From the NCBI RefSeq assembly GCF_023544715.1, contig NZ_JAMJEZ010000009.1, positions 1 through 64,000 on the forward strand: a stretch of DNA of 64,000 nt, read 5' to 3'. Positions 54,757 through 63,590 of this stretch are shown piece by piece. This stretch comes from Pseudomonas eutrophicaquae. Lineage in GTDB: Bacteria > Pseudomonadota > Gammaproteobacteria > Pseudomonadales > Pseudomonadaceae. The notes under the pieces are model-generated. The model saw only the letters and a program-made list of their open reading frames with translations. It ran no database searches and was not told where the DNA came from. Each line of letters begins with the position of its first letter. Within the stretch, counting starts at the first letter, position 1. A program made the translations under genes and the position numbers.

Positions 54757-55851
54757 TCAGACACTACCGGTCGCGCCCTCACGCTGCCAGTTCTGCGGCA
54801 GGTTGATGAAGTCGATCAGCTGGCGCAAACGGCCCTGATCGCGGCCGTTGAAGCGGAAGGTCAGGCGGGTCAGGTGGCAGAACTCCGGCTCGTCACGCTC
54901 CAGCTCGCAGTAGGGCTGCTGGCTGAATCCGCCCTCCACGCACAGATCACCGAAGCCCTCGTGCAGCTGCTGCAGGGCATGGGTGGTCAGCGGACGGTTC
55001 ATGCGGATCGCAAAGTCCCCCTTGAGCCAGCGGCTGGAATGGTAGTTGCGGTAGAAATGGGTGATCTCCACCGCCGCCTCCTCGGCGCTGCTCACCAGTT
55101 TGATCAGGCTCATGTCGCTGGGCAGGATGTAGCGGTTATCTTCCAGCTGCTGGCGGACAAAGTGCAGGAAGTCCTTCCAGTAGCGCCCTTCCTCGACATC
55201 GATCATCACCACCGGCACGATCGGACTCTTGCCGGTCTGGATCAGGGTCAGCACTTCCAGCGCCTCATCGAGGGTGCCAAAGCCGCCCGGGAACAGCACC
55301 ATCGCATCCGCTTCCTTGACGAAGAACAGCTTGCGCAGGAAGAAGAAGTGGAAGGACAAGAGGTTGCCGGTGCCATGCACCACCTCGTTGGCGCGCTGCT
55401 CGAAGGGCAGGGCGATGTTCAGGCCGAGGCTGTGCTCAAGCCCTGCGCCTTCGTGGGCGGCGGCCATGATGCCGTCCCCCGCACCGGTCACCGTCATCAG
55501 GTCATGATGGGTGAACAGCTTGCCCAGCTCGCGGGCCAGCAGATAGAGCGGATGGTCGGTCGGGGTGCGCGCTGAGCCGAATACCGTGACCTTGCGGCGG
55601 CGCTTGAACTGCTCGAGCATGCTGAAGGCATTTTCCATTTCGCGCAGGGTCTGCAGCATGATCTTGGCGTCCCAGCGGTTGCGATCCGCCTCGGCCATGC
55701 GCACCACGGTCATGAGCATTTCCCGGTACAGCGCCTGGTTGGGGCTGCCGGGCGGCACGCTCATGCTGATCAGCTCATCGAGCTTGTCACCCAGATCAAT
55801 GGCGGTGGTCTGGAAATGGCGGGACAGGTAATCGTTGTTGTCGTAAGGCAT
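54757..55851 (-). CDS. LOG-family (lysine-decarboxylase-like) nucleotide phosphoribohydrolase-type protein
   Basis: 364 residues. LOG/TIGR00730-like core: VTVFGSARTPTDHPLY, LMTVTGAGDGIMAAAHEGAG and the signature VLFPGGFGTLDEALEVLTLIQ. N-terminal helices (1-90) and a C-terminal extension (about 270-364) exceed the minimal family. Such proteins cleave nucleoside monophosphates (cytokinin-activating type) but the substrate of this longer form is uncertain. Starts 40 bases from the metallo-hydrolase gene, same strand. Confidence 0.82.
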   Translation of the reverse strand: MPYDNNDYLSRHFQTTAIDLGDKLDELISMSVPPGSPNQALYREMLMTVVRMAEADRNRWDAKIMLQTLREMENAFSMLEQFKRRRKVTVFGSARTPTDHPLYLLARELGKLFTHHDLMTVTGAGDGIMAAAHEGAGLEHSLGLNIALPFEQRANEVVHGTGNLLSFHFFFLRKLFFVKEADAMVLFPGGFGTLDEALEVLTLIQTGKSPIVPVVMIDVEEGRYWKDFLHFVRQQLEDNRYILPSDMSLIKLVSSAEEAAVEITHFYRNYHSSRWLKGDFAIRMNRPLTTHALQQLHEGFGDLCVEGGFSQQPYCELERDEPEFCHLTRLTFRFNGRDQGRLRQLIDFINLPQNWQREGATGSV

Positions 55852-55890
55852 GGTGGAACTCCTTGTTCTGGGCTGCGTGTTCTGGACTGC

Positions 55891-57294
55891 TCAGAGGGCG
55901 ATCTGCTCGCCGGGCTCCGGGATCGTCGCGGTCCACTGCAGGCGCTCCTGCAGCGCCTGTTGCAGCACGTGCATCTTTTCCCGCTCGCCATGCACCAGAT
56001 ACAGCTCGGGGCGGTGGGTGAAATGGCTGACCCAGTCGATCAGTTGCGACTGGCCAGCATGGGCGGAGAAGCCGCCGAGGGTGTGAATCTGCGCGCGTAC
56101 GGCAATCCGCTGGCGCAGCACGCGCACGGTCGGCGCACCATCGACGATGGCCCGCCCCAGGGTGCCGCTGGCCTGAAAGCCCGGGAAGACCACATGGCAC
56201 TCCGGGCGCCACAAGTTGTGCTTGAAGTGATGGACGATGCGCCCGCCGTTGCACATGCCGCTGCCGGCAATGATGATCGCGCCACTCTTGACCCGGTTGA
56301 TCGCCATCGAGTCGTCTGACTTGGGCGTGCAGTGCAGCACCGGCAGCCAGTCTTCGATGCGGCTGACCCCGTTTTGCGCCAGCAGGGCGCGGTCCTTGGG
56401 ATCGAACTGCTCGTGGTAGCGCTGGTAGATGGCGTTGGCCTTGATGGCCATCGGGCTGTCGAGGAACACCGCCTGCTGCGGCAGGCGACCCTGCTGGTAG
56501 AACTGGCCGAGGTAGAACAGCAGATCCTGGGTGCGGCCGACCGAGAACGAGGGAATCAGCACGTTGCCGCCCTCGCGGTGGGCGCGGGCGAGGATATCGG
56601 CCAGCTCGTCCAGGGTGTCCGGGGTGCAGCGGTGATCGCGATCGCCGTAGGTGGACTCCATCAGCACCACATCGGCCTGATCGAGAATCGCCGGATCGCG
56701 CATCAGCGGCGAGCAGGTGTTGCCGAGATCCCCGGAGAACACCAGACGGCGGGTCAGGCCATGATCGTGGACTTCCAGCTCAACGATCGCCGAACCCAGA
56801 ATGTGCCCGGCATCGTGGAAGGTCACGCTGATGCCCTTGGCGACCTCGGTCTTTGCGCCATACACAAGCGGACGACGCAGTTGCAGGGCCAGTTCGGTAT
56901 CCGCCTCGGTGTACAGCGGCTGTACCGCGGGTTTGCCGAGGCGCGCGCGCCAGCGGCTTTCCCACTCGGCGTCCTTCTCCTGCAGGCTGGCGGAGTCGAG
57001 CAGCATCAGTTCGAGCAGGTCGCAGGTGGCGTCGGTGGCGTAGATCGGCCCGCGGTAACCCTTGGCGGCCAGGCGCGGCAGCAGGCCGCTGTGGTCGATG
57101 TGCGCGTGGGAGAGCACCACCGCATCAAGGCTCAGCGGGTCGAAGGGAAAGGGCTCGCGGTTGCGCGCTTCATCATCGCGGCATCCCTGGTGCATGCCGC
57201 ATTCCAGCAGCACCCGGGCACCGTCACGGCTTTCGAGCAGGTAGCAGGAACCGGTGACTTGCTGGATGGCACCGATAAAGGTCAGCAGGGCCAT
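55891..57294 (-). CDS. Metallo-beta-lactamase/beta-CASP RNA-processing exonuclease
   Basis: 467 residues from ATG 57294. Metal motif VVLSHAHIDHSGLLPRL (HxHxDH), FHDAGHILGSAIVELE, FSGDLGNT, then the beta-CASP region (STYGDRDH; IIIAGSGMCNGGRIVHHFKH; TLGGFSAHAGQSQLIDW). Same group as bacterial CPSF-73-like enzymes. Probably processes RNA. The in-frame start at 57333 is less likely than the MALLTFIGA start. Confidence 0.9.
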   Translation of the reverse strand: MALLTFIGAIQQVTGSCYLLESRDGARVLLECGMHQGCRDDEARNREPFPFDPLSLDAVVLSHAHIDHSGLLPRLAAKGYRGPIYATDATCDLLELMLLDSASLQEKDAEWESRWRARLGKPAVQPLYTEADTELALQLRRPLVYGAKTEVAKGISVTFHDAGHILGSAIVELEVHDHGLTRRLVFSGDLGNTCSPLMRDPAILDQADVVLMESTYGDRDHRCTPDTLDELADILARAHREGGNVLIPSFSVGRTQDLLFYLGQFYQQGRLPQQAVFLDSPMAIKANAIYQRYHEQFDPKDRALLAQNGVSRIEDWLPVLHCTPKSDDSMAINRVKSGAIIIAGSGMCNGGRIVHHFKHNLWRPECHVVFPGFQASGTLGRAIVDGAPTVRVLRQRIAVRAQIHTLGGFSAHAGQSQLIDWVSHFTHRPELYLVHGEREKMHVLQQALQERLQWTATIPEPGEQIAL

Positions 57295-57409
57295 GGGGCA
57301 TTCCTTGTGTAAGAAAAGAGGGCCTGCCGGCACTGCTGGGCATACAGGTACCCGGCAGTCGGCGCAGGCGTTCTAGACTGAGCATAAACGACTTGCGGGG
57401 AATCCTTTC

Positions 57410-59773
57410 ATGTCTCATCAGCTTTTGCCCAGCTTTGAAGAACTCGAGGCGCATGCCGAGCAGTATCCGGAGTTTGCCCGCTGGCGTGCGGGCTATGGTC
57501 CGTTGCGACACAGTGCCGAGACGCAGGCCGGCGTCTTTCGCCTCGCCCATCGCCTGGTGCAGGCCGGCCAGCAGCCGGATCTGCCCAGCGTCTACTGCCT
57601 GCTGGAAGCGCTGGATCGACTGACCTGCGCCGGGCAATGGCTGGTGCTGCACATGGGCTATGCCCGTCGCGTGCATCTGGATGGCGCGCCGCTGATGCCT
57701 GAGGACTTCAAGGCACAGCCCTTCACCGCTATCCGCGATGCGCTGCCCTGGGTGCCCGCCTATGCCGGCTATCTGGCGCTCAATGCTCTGAGCGGCGAAA
57801 CCCGCGCCTGGCGTCTGGGCGAGGGGCGTGCGGGGGCGGCCATCGAGGCGTTCAATGTGCTGACCGGCAACCTGCATCCTGAACAGGCAGCGCGTTACCC
57901 CGTGGATGAGGCGGGCCTGAGCCGGTTGGTGGCAGATTTTGCCGCAAGCACGCCGGCGGCGGACGGGCTGGCGGGCGTACCGTTGGGGCCGTATCCCAGC
58001 GCCTACACCGCCGGCGCGCTCAGCGAGGGCAGTGAGCCGATATCGATCGTGCTGCAGTGCGTGCACCAGCCGTTGCCCGGTGAGACGCTGGTGGCCTGCC
58101 TGAGTGCAGAGGCGATCCAGCGCACCGCCAACTCTGCTGCTATGCCGTATTGGTGGCGCGTCGAGGACTGCGGCGTAGTGCTGCCGCTGGTGCTGGCGGG
58201 CGTCGGGGTGCCCCAGTCTGATGCGTTGCCGCCCGATGGGGGAGAGTTTTTGCGCAGCCGGGGCTTCGATCCTGTGCCGTTCGATGGCTGTGATCCGGCC
58301 GCCGTTGTCTGCGCCTTACATGAGATGGAGCAGCACCTGGCGCATCGCCTGGATGAGCAGCGCCGCGGGCTGCTGACCGATCCGCTGCCCTTGCCGTGCG
58401 GCCTGGCGGAGGATGTAGCGGGTGAGGAGGGGCTGTGGGGGGCTATTGATGATGAGGCGGCGTTGCGTGAGGCCGTGCAGCGCCAGATCGCCGCGCTGTG
58501 GGTCGAGCCCGAGGCCCTGCACGCGGCGCTCGCCACCGTGGCGCAGTCACGGCCGGGGCGGGTGCGCGAATCTGAGCAGGCGCTGGTCCAGCGTCAGCCC
58601 CCGTTACCACAGCAACCGGCACTGGCGTTCAGTGCCCTGGCGGCCCCGCCGCTGGAGGCAGTCGAGGCGTTCTTCCTCGCGCTGGCGGCAGCTAATCCGG
58701 CGCTGCGCCCGCGGGTGGCGCAGCCGCTGCCGACGGCTCCAATCGCGCCGCCACTGGAGGCGCTGCGCGCGGCCTTGCATGAGCGGGTCTGTGCGCCGCG
58801 CACGGCGCGCGAATCCCGGTTGGGTGCGGTGCTGGGCACTTTCAGCCCGGAGGAGGCGCTGGCGGTCTGCCTCGCTAATCAGGGCGGGCTGAACCTGCTG
58901 GTTTGCGAGGAGGCGCAGGGCAGCGCGCTGCTGGATGCGCTGCGTCAGACGCTGCGTTTTGCCCGCCAGCAGCGCGAGATCCGGCGCCCGGCCGGCTGGC
59001 TGGGCTGGCCGCTGGTACTCACGGCGCAGACGTGGGACGGCGTCCAGCCAGCACGCGCCCAGCAGGACACCTCGTTCGGTGAGGCGCTGCTGGGTGAGAT
59101 GAGCGACGGCATCCGGCTGCTGTCCCCGGCCGATTACAACAGCACGCTGGCGCTGCTGGCGCCGATCTATCAGGCGCGGGGGCGGTTGGCCTGTCTGCTG
59201 CTGCCCCAGACTGAGCGCCCCTGCGTGTTCGATGCGCAGCAGGCCGAGCAGCTGGCCCGCGACGGTGCGCTGTGCGTGGCCGAGCACCAGGCACCGGGCG
59301 AGCCGCTGCTCCTGATCGCCCACGGCAGCCATCAGCTCAGCGAGATGCAGCGTGCCGCGCAGCGCCTGAGTGAGGTCGGGCTGGCGTGGCTGCTGGTGTA
59401 TCTGCAGGAGCCGGGGCGTTTTCGTGCGCCGCGCGATGAGCTGGAGCAGGCAGTCTGCGCTGAGGATGCGCTGCGCGAGGCGTTGTTCCCGGTGCACATC
59501 ACGCGCCGAGTGCTGCTGACGCATTTGCGCGCTGAAGTGCTGCGCGGGCAGCTCTGGCCACTGCTGCCCGATGCCGCGCGCAGCGTGGTGCTTGGTTATC
59601 GCAACCGTGGCGGCGCTTTTGATACTGCCGGGATGCTGTTCGCCAATCAGTGCACGTGGGCCTCGGTGCTGTCGGCTTGTGCGCGGCTCTTGGATATCCC
59701 GCGCACCGCGCTGCTCAGCGCCGAGGAGGCCGCGGCGCTGGTCGGGCGGGGTGATCCTGCCGTGTTGCGCTGA
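57410..59773 (+). CDS. Phosphoketolase-like protein with altered ThDP site
   Basis: 787 residues, the length of xylulose-5-phosphate/fructose-6-phosphate phosphoketolases. Family regions: AYAGYLALNALSGETRAWRL, AIEAFNVLTGNLHPEQ, WWRVEDCGVVLPLVLAG and, C-terminally, RPAGWLGWPLVLTAQTW, GEALLGEMSDGIRLL, DYNSTLALLAPIYQARGRLA, VYLQEPGRFRAPRDELEQAV and VVLGYRNRGGAFDTAGMLFA. The position after recA-recX resembles PA3613 of P. aeruginosa. The expected GxGHGG site reads GEGRAG, the GDGE-type cofactor motif reads LSAEA, and its partner Asn is absent. An inactive or repurposed enzyme is suggested. Confidence 0.7.
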   Translation: MSHQLLPSFEELEAHAEQYPEFARWRAGYGPLRHSAETQAGVFRLAHRLVQAGQQPDLPSVYCLLEALDRLTCAGQWLVLHMGYARRVHLDGAPLMPEDFKAQPFTAIRDALPWVPAYAGYLALNALSGETRAWRLGEGRAGAAIEAFNVLTGNLHPEQAARYPVDEAGLSRLVADFAASTPAADGLAGVPLGPYPSAYTAGALSEGSEPISIVLQCVHQPLPGETLVACLSAEAIQRTANSAAMPYWWRVEDCGVVLPLVLAGVGVPQSDALPPDGGEFLRSRGFDPVPFDGCDPAAVVCALHEMEQHLAHRLDEQRRGLLTDPLPLPCGLAEDVAGEEGLWGAIDDEAALREAVQRQIAALWVEPEALHAALATVAQSRPGRVRESEQALVQRQPPLPQQPALAFSALAAPPLEAVEAFFLALAAANPALRPRVAQPLPTAPIAPPLEALRAALHERVCAPRTARESRLGAVLGTFSPEEALAVCLANQGGLNLLVCEEAQGSALLDALRQTLRFARQQREIRRPAGWLGWPLVLTAQTWDGVQPARAQQDTSFGEALLGEMSDGIRLLSPADYNSTLALLAPIYQARGRLACLLLPQTERPCVFDAQQAEQLARDGALCVAEHQAPGEPLLLIAHGSHQLSEMQRAAQRLSEVGLAWLLVYLQEPGRFRAPRDELEQAVCAEDALREALFPVHITRRVLLTHLRAEVLRGQLWPLLPDAARSVVLGYRNRGGAFDTAGMLFANQCTWASVLSACARLLDIPRTALLSAEEAAALVGRGDPAVLR

Positions 59774-59871
59774 GGCGGGCGGGCAGGGCAGACGGAGGCT
59801 CTGTTAGACTCGCGCTCCCGTTTTCTCTGCTCGTCACCTGCCGGCGAGCGCGGCCTGCCCGGAGTTGCCCG

Positions 59872-60600
59872 ATGTCCCACAGTGTTGCCCGTCTGCGCGA
59901 GGAGCGCCTGGCCCGCAGCCTCAAGCCATTTGTTGCCCGAGGCTCGCGGCTGGCGCGCTGCAGCCAGTGCCGTCTGGCGCCCAGCCACTGCCTGTGCGGG
60001 ATGCGCCCGCAGGTGACGGCGCGCAGCCGGGTCTGCCTGCTGATGCATGACATCGAAGCCCTCAAGCCTAGCAATACCGGCTGGCTGATTGCCGACCTGC
60101 TGCCGGATACTCAGGCGTTCTGCTGGTCGCGCACCGCGGTGGATGAGGCGCTACTGGCGCTGCTGGAGGATCCGACCTGCCAGCCTTATGTGGTGTTTCC
60201 CGGTGAATATGCCGCGCCCGAGCGGGTCGTGCAGCAGGTTGCCGCGCCGCCGGCGGCGGATGCGCCCGCGCGGCGGCCGCTGTTCATCCTCTTGGACGCC
60301 ACCTGGACCGAGGCGCGCAAGATGTTTCGCAAAAGCCCGTACCTTGAGCGCTTTCCGGTGCTCAGCCTGACCCCTGAGCAGCAATCGCGTTACCGCCTGC
60401 GCCGCTCGACCCGTGGCGAGCATTTGTGTACCGCCGAGGTGGCCGCGCTGTGTCTGGAGCTGGCCGGTGACAGCCGCGCGGCGCAGACGCTGGATGCCTA
60501 TCTGGATGTGTTCAGCGAGCGCTATCTGGGCAGCAAGCGCCAGCAGGCGGCCAATCTGGACAGCGAGGCCCATCAGCGTCTTCAGGCGTTTCTGGACTGA
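59872..60600 (+). CDS. DTW-domain tRNA-uridine aminocarboxypropyltransferase
   Basis: 242 residues. Zinc-type cysteines CSQCRLAPSHCLC at 36-48; the SPOUT-related motif LFILLDATWTEARKMFRKS (D-A-T-W variant of DTW) and SRYRLRRSTRGEHLCTAEV. This family (TapT/YfiP) transfers the aminocarboxypropyl group of SAM to uridine 47 of tRNA. ATG 59872 has GGAG upstream. Fits the Pseudomonas gene order here. Confidence 0.9.
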   Translation: MSHSVARLREERLARSLKPFVARGSRLARCSQCRLAPSHCLCGMRPQVTARSRVCLLMHDIEALKPSNTGWLIADLLPDTQAFCWSRTAVDEALLALLEDPTCQPYVVFPGEYAAPERVVQQVAAPPAADAPARRPLFILLDATWTEARKMFRKSPYLERFPVLSLTPEQQSRYRLRRSTRGEHLCTAEVAALCLELAGDSRAAQTLDAYLDVFSERYLGSKRQQAANLDSEAHQRLQAFLD

Positions 60601-60690
60601 TCCCCGGGGCGATTGCCGGCACGGGCTGGTACCCTGCGCCAGTGAGTCGCAGTAGAATGCCCACCCGCACCAATAACCGCAGGACCTGTC

Positions 60691-61338
60691 ATGGCCACCT
60701 ACGAAATCCTGATTGCCGACGATCACCCGCTGTTTCGCAGTGCCATGCAGCAGGCCCTGACCTTCGGGCTCGGTGATGAGGCGCGCTTGATCGAGGTCGC
60801 CAGCATCACCGAGCTGGAGGCGCATCTGGAGGCCAAGCGTGACTGGGATCTGGTGCTGCTCGATCTGAATATGCCCGGCGCCTACGGCTTCTCTGGATTG
60901 GTGCTGCTGCGTGGGCAGTATCCGCAGATCCCGGTGGTGATGGTCTCGGCCCAGGAGGAGGCGGCGGTGGTACAACGCTCGCGCGAGTTCGGTGCCAGCG
61001 GCTTCATCCCCAAATCCAGCCCGTTGGAAACCATCCAGAGCGCCGTGCGCGCGGTGCTGGACGGCGATACCTGGTGGCCGCCGCAGCTGGAAGAGGCCGC
61101 CGCGCTGTCCGATGAGATGCGTGCCGCCAGCGAAGGGCTGGCCAGCCTCACTCCCCAGCAGTTCCGGGTGCTGACCATGGTCTGCGAGGGGCTGCTGAAC
61201 AAGCAGATTGCCTACGAGCTGAGTGTTTCCGAGGCTACCGTCAAGGCGCATGTGACGGCGATCTTCCGCAAGCTGGGTGTGCGGACCCGTACCCAGGCCG
61301 CGCTGCTGCTGCAGCAGATGGAGTCGGTGCCCTCTTAA
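60691..61338 (+). CDS. erdR: NarL/LuxR-type response regulator (ErdR-like)
   Basis: 215 residues. Receiver domain: ILIADDHPLFRSAMQQAL (acidic pair), VLLDLNMPGAYGFSG (phosphorylated Asp), VMVSAQEEAAVV and GFIPKSS (Lys). A LuxR helix-turn-helix follows: LTPQQFRVLTMVCEGLLNKQ and VSEATVKAHVTAIFRKLG. ErdR in Pseudomonas controls acetate/ethanol metabolism and sits next to dgkA as here. No kinase is adjacent. ATG 60691 after AGGAC. Confidence 0.88.
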   Translation: MATYEILIADDHPLFRSAMQQALTFGLGDEARLIEVASITELEAHLEAKRDWDLVLLDLNMPGAYGFSGLVLLRGQYPQIPVVMVSAQEEAAVVQRSREFGASGFIPKSSPLETIQSAVRAVLDGDTWWPPQLEEAAALSDEMRAASEGLASLTPQQFRVLTMVCEGLLNKQIAYELSVSEATVKAHVTAIFRKLGVRTRTQAALLLQQMESVPS

Positions 61339-61398
61339 GGTAGGCGCAAGCTGCGCGCGGCAGACTGGCTGCTTTCGTTCAGTCCATCCAGGTGATCC

Positions 61399-61767
61399 AT
61401 GACATCCCCCTTCAAGGGCCAGCGCGGCCTGCAGCGCATCTTCAATGCCGCGGGGTACTCCCGCGACGGCCTGCTGGCAGCTCTGCGCGGTGAGGCGGCA
61501 TTCCGCCAGCTGGTGCTGCTCAACCTGCTGCTGGTGCCGCTGGCTTTCGTGCTGGAGGTATCGCGTGCTGAGCGCGCGCTGCTGGTGGCGGCATGCCTGC
61601 TGGCGCTGATTGTCGAGCTGCTCAACTCGGCGATCGAGGCGGTGGTCGATCGCATCTCTCTGGAGCGTCACCCGCTGTCCAAGAATGCCAAGGACATGGG
61701 CAGCGCCGCGCAACTGGTGGCGCTGACCCTGATTGCGCTGGTGTGGGGCATCATCCTGCTGGGCTGA
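61399..61767 (+). CDS. dgkA: Diacylglycerol kinase
   Basis: 122 residues, three membrane helices. RGEAAFRQLVLLNLLLVPLA, then the signature ALIVELLNSAIEAVVDRISL and HPLSKNAKDMGSAAQLVAL. Phosphorylates diacylglycerol to phosphatidate in the inner membrane. Follows erdR by 60 bases. Confidence 0.96.
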   Translation: MTSPFKGQRGLQRIFNAAGYSRDGLLAALRGEAAFRQLVLLNLLLVPLAFVLEVSRAERALLVAACLLALIVELLNSAIEAVVDRISLERHPLSKNAKDMGSAAQLVALTLIALVWGIILLG

Positions 61768-61770
61768 GTT

Positions 61771-62697
61771 TCAGGGCACTGCGGGCAAGGGCAGCTGGTC
61801 GCTGTGCTGGGCGCCGGCGCTGAACTGACGGCACAGCGCGACAAAGGCCTGCATGGCGCTGCTCTGGTACTTCTGGCGATGCCAGATAAAGCTGAACTGA
61901 CGGCGCAGATCCAGCTCCGGGGTCTGCAGGGCCACCAGACTGCCGCGGCGCAGGGCATCGCGCAGCGCCAGCCGTGAGACGCAGCCGATCCCCAGCCCCG
62001 ATTCCACCGCCCGCTTGATCGCCTCGGTATGCGCCAGTTCCAGCCGCACATCCAGCCGCGACAAATGATGGCGCATGCCCTGATCGAAGGTCAGCCGGGT
62101 ACCCGACCCCTGCTCGCGCAGAATCCACGCCTCGCGGGTCAGGGCCTGCAGGGAGGCATGGCCCTGTGCGGCCAGGGGATGCTGTGGCGCGCAGAACACC
62201 ACCAGCTCGTCTTCCAGCCAGGGATGCACCTCGATATCCGCCTGCTGGCAGTCCCCCTCGATCAGCCCCAGATCCAGCTCATGGCGCAGTACGCCCTGCA
62301 CCACATGGCTGGTGTTCTGCACCTGCAGGCGCACCCGACACTCGGGGTGATCCTGCATGAAGCGCCCGACCAGCAGGGTGGCCAGGTAGTTGCCGATGGT
62401 CAGCGTGGCGCCCAGCTGCAGCGCGCTGAACCCGCTGCGCCCCTGCAGCAGCTGCTCGATTTCCGCCGCGCGATCCAGCAGCGCCACGGCCTTGGGCAAC
62501 AGCTGTGCCCCCAGCGCATTGAGGGTCAGGCGCTTGCCCAGCCGGTCGAACAGCGGGCTGTCGTAATGGCGCTCCAGTTCGGCCAGTGAGGTGCTGGCCG
62601 CCGACTGTGACAACGCCAGCGACTCCGCCGCCCGCGAGACGTTCTCAAGGCGCGCGATGGCGGTGAAGACTTGCAGCTGCCGCAGGGTGAATCGCAT
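61771..62697 (-). CDS. finR: LysR-type regulator (FinR-like)
   Basis: 308 residues. N-terminal winged helix MRFTLRQLQVFTAIARLENV with SQSAASTSLAELERHYDSPL, then a periplasmic-binding-like effector domain (QLGATLTIGNYLATLLVGRF). Divergent from fpr across a 114-base AT-rich gap, the arrangement of Pseudomonas finR/fpr. There FinR activates fpr under superoxide stress. Stop lies 3 bases from the convergent dgkA stop. Confidence 0.9.
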   Translation of the reverse strand: MRFTLRQLQVFTAIARLENVSRAAESLALSQSAASTSLAELERHYDSPLFDRLGKRLTLNALGAQLLPKAVALLDRAAEIEQLLQGRSGFSALQLGATLTIGNYLATLLVGRFMQDHPECRVRLQVQNTSHVVQGVLRHELDLGLIEGDCQQADIEVHPWLEDELVVFCAPQHPLAAQGHASLQALTREAWILREQGSGTRLTFDQGMRHHLSRLDVRLELAHTEAIKRAVESGLGIGCVSRLALRDALRRGSLVALQTPELDLRRQFSFIWHRQKYQSSAMQAFVALCRQFSAGAQHSDQLPLPAVP

Positions 62698-62811
62698 ATC
62701 TGTAATGCCTATTGGGTTTATCTTTAATATTCATTTAGCGGATATATTGCCGCGCTCTAGAATGCGCGGCAACCGGGCCGGTTGATGCCCGTCAGTTTGA
62801 GGAGTCCCCCC
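62698..62811. promoter_or_regulatory. finR-fpr divergent regulatory region
   Basis: AT-rich stretch (62701-62750; GGGTTTATCTTTAATATTCA) upstream of a good -10 box TAGAAT (62758-62763) but without a -35 match. This is expected for an activator-dependent fpr promoter with a LysR site over the -35. Confidence 0.6.
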
Positions 62812-63588
62812 ATGAGCAACCTGATCAGCGAGCGCGTCGTCAGTGTCCACCACTGGAACGATACCCTGTTCAGCTTCAAGACCACCCGCAATCAGGGGCT
62901 GCGTTTTGAGAACGGCCAGTTCGTGATGATCGGCCTGGAGGTCGAAGGCCGTCCGCTCATGCGGGCTTACAGCATTGCCAGCCCCAACTACGAGGATCAC
63001 TTGGAGTTCTTCAGCATCAAGGTGCCGGACGGCCCGCTGACCTCGCGCCTGCAGCACCTCCAGCCCGGCGATGAGCTGATGGTCAGCCGCAAACCCACCG
63101 GCACCTTGGTGCTGCATGATCTGCTGCCCGGCAAGCACCTTTACCTGTTTGGCACCGGCACGGGGCTGGCGCCGTTCATGAGCGTGATTCAGGACCCGGA
63201 AACCTACGAGCGCTTCGACAAGGTGATTCTGGTGCACGGCGTGCGCTGGGTCAGTGAGCTGGCCTACTCGCAGTTCATCACCGAGGAGCTGCCGCAGCAT
63301 GAGTACTTTGGCGAGCTGGTCCGCGAGAAGCTGATCTACTACCCGACCGTGACCCGCGAGCCATTCCGCAACCAAGGGCGAATGACCGACCTGATGCGCA
63401 GCGGCCAGCTGTTTGCCGACATCGGCCTGCCGCCGATCAACCCGCAGGATGACCGGGCGATGATCTGCGGCAGCCCGAGCATGCTGGAGGAGACCTGCGA
63501 GGTGCTGGATGGCTTTGGCCTGAAGATCTCGCCGCGCCTCGGTGAGCCGGGGGATTACCTGATCGAGCGCGCCTTTGTGGAGAAGTGA
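62812..63588 (+). CDS. fpr: Ferredoxin/flavodoxin-NADP+ reductase
   Basis: 258 residues from ATG 62812 (GAGGAG upstream). FAD motif PLMRAYSIASPNYEDHLEF (RxYS), NADP motif YLFGTGTGLAPFMSVI, and the C-terminus GDYLIERAFVEK typical of bacterial Fpr. Exchanges electrons between NADPH and ferredoxin or flavodoxin; FdxA encoded in this window is a possible partner. Confidence 0.97.
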   Translation: MSNLISERVVSVHHWNDTLFSFKTTRNQGLRFENGQFVMIGLEVEGRPLMRAYSIASPNYEDHLEFFSIKVPDGPLTSRLQHLQPGDELMVSRKPTGTLVLHDLLPGKHLYLFGTGTGLAPFMSVIQDPETYERFDKVILVHGVRWVSELAYSQFITEELPQHEYFGELVREKLIYYPTVTREPFRNQGRMTDLMRSGQLFADIGLPPINPQDDRAMICGSPSMLEETCEVLDGFGLKISPRLGEPGDYLIERAFVEK

Positions 63589-63590
63589 GG

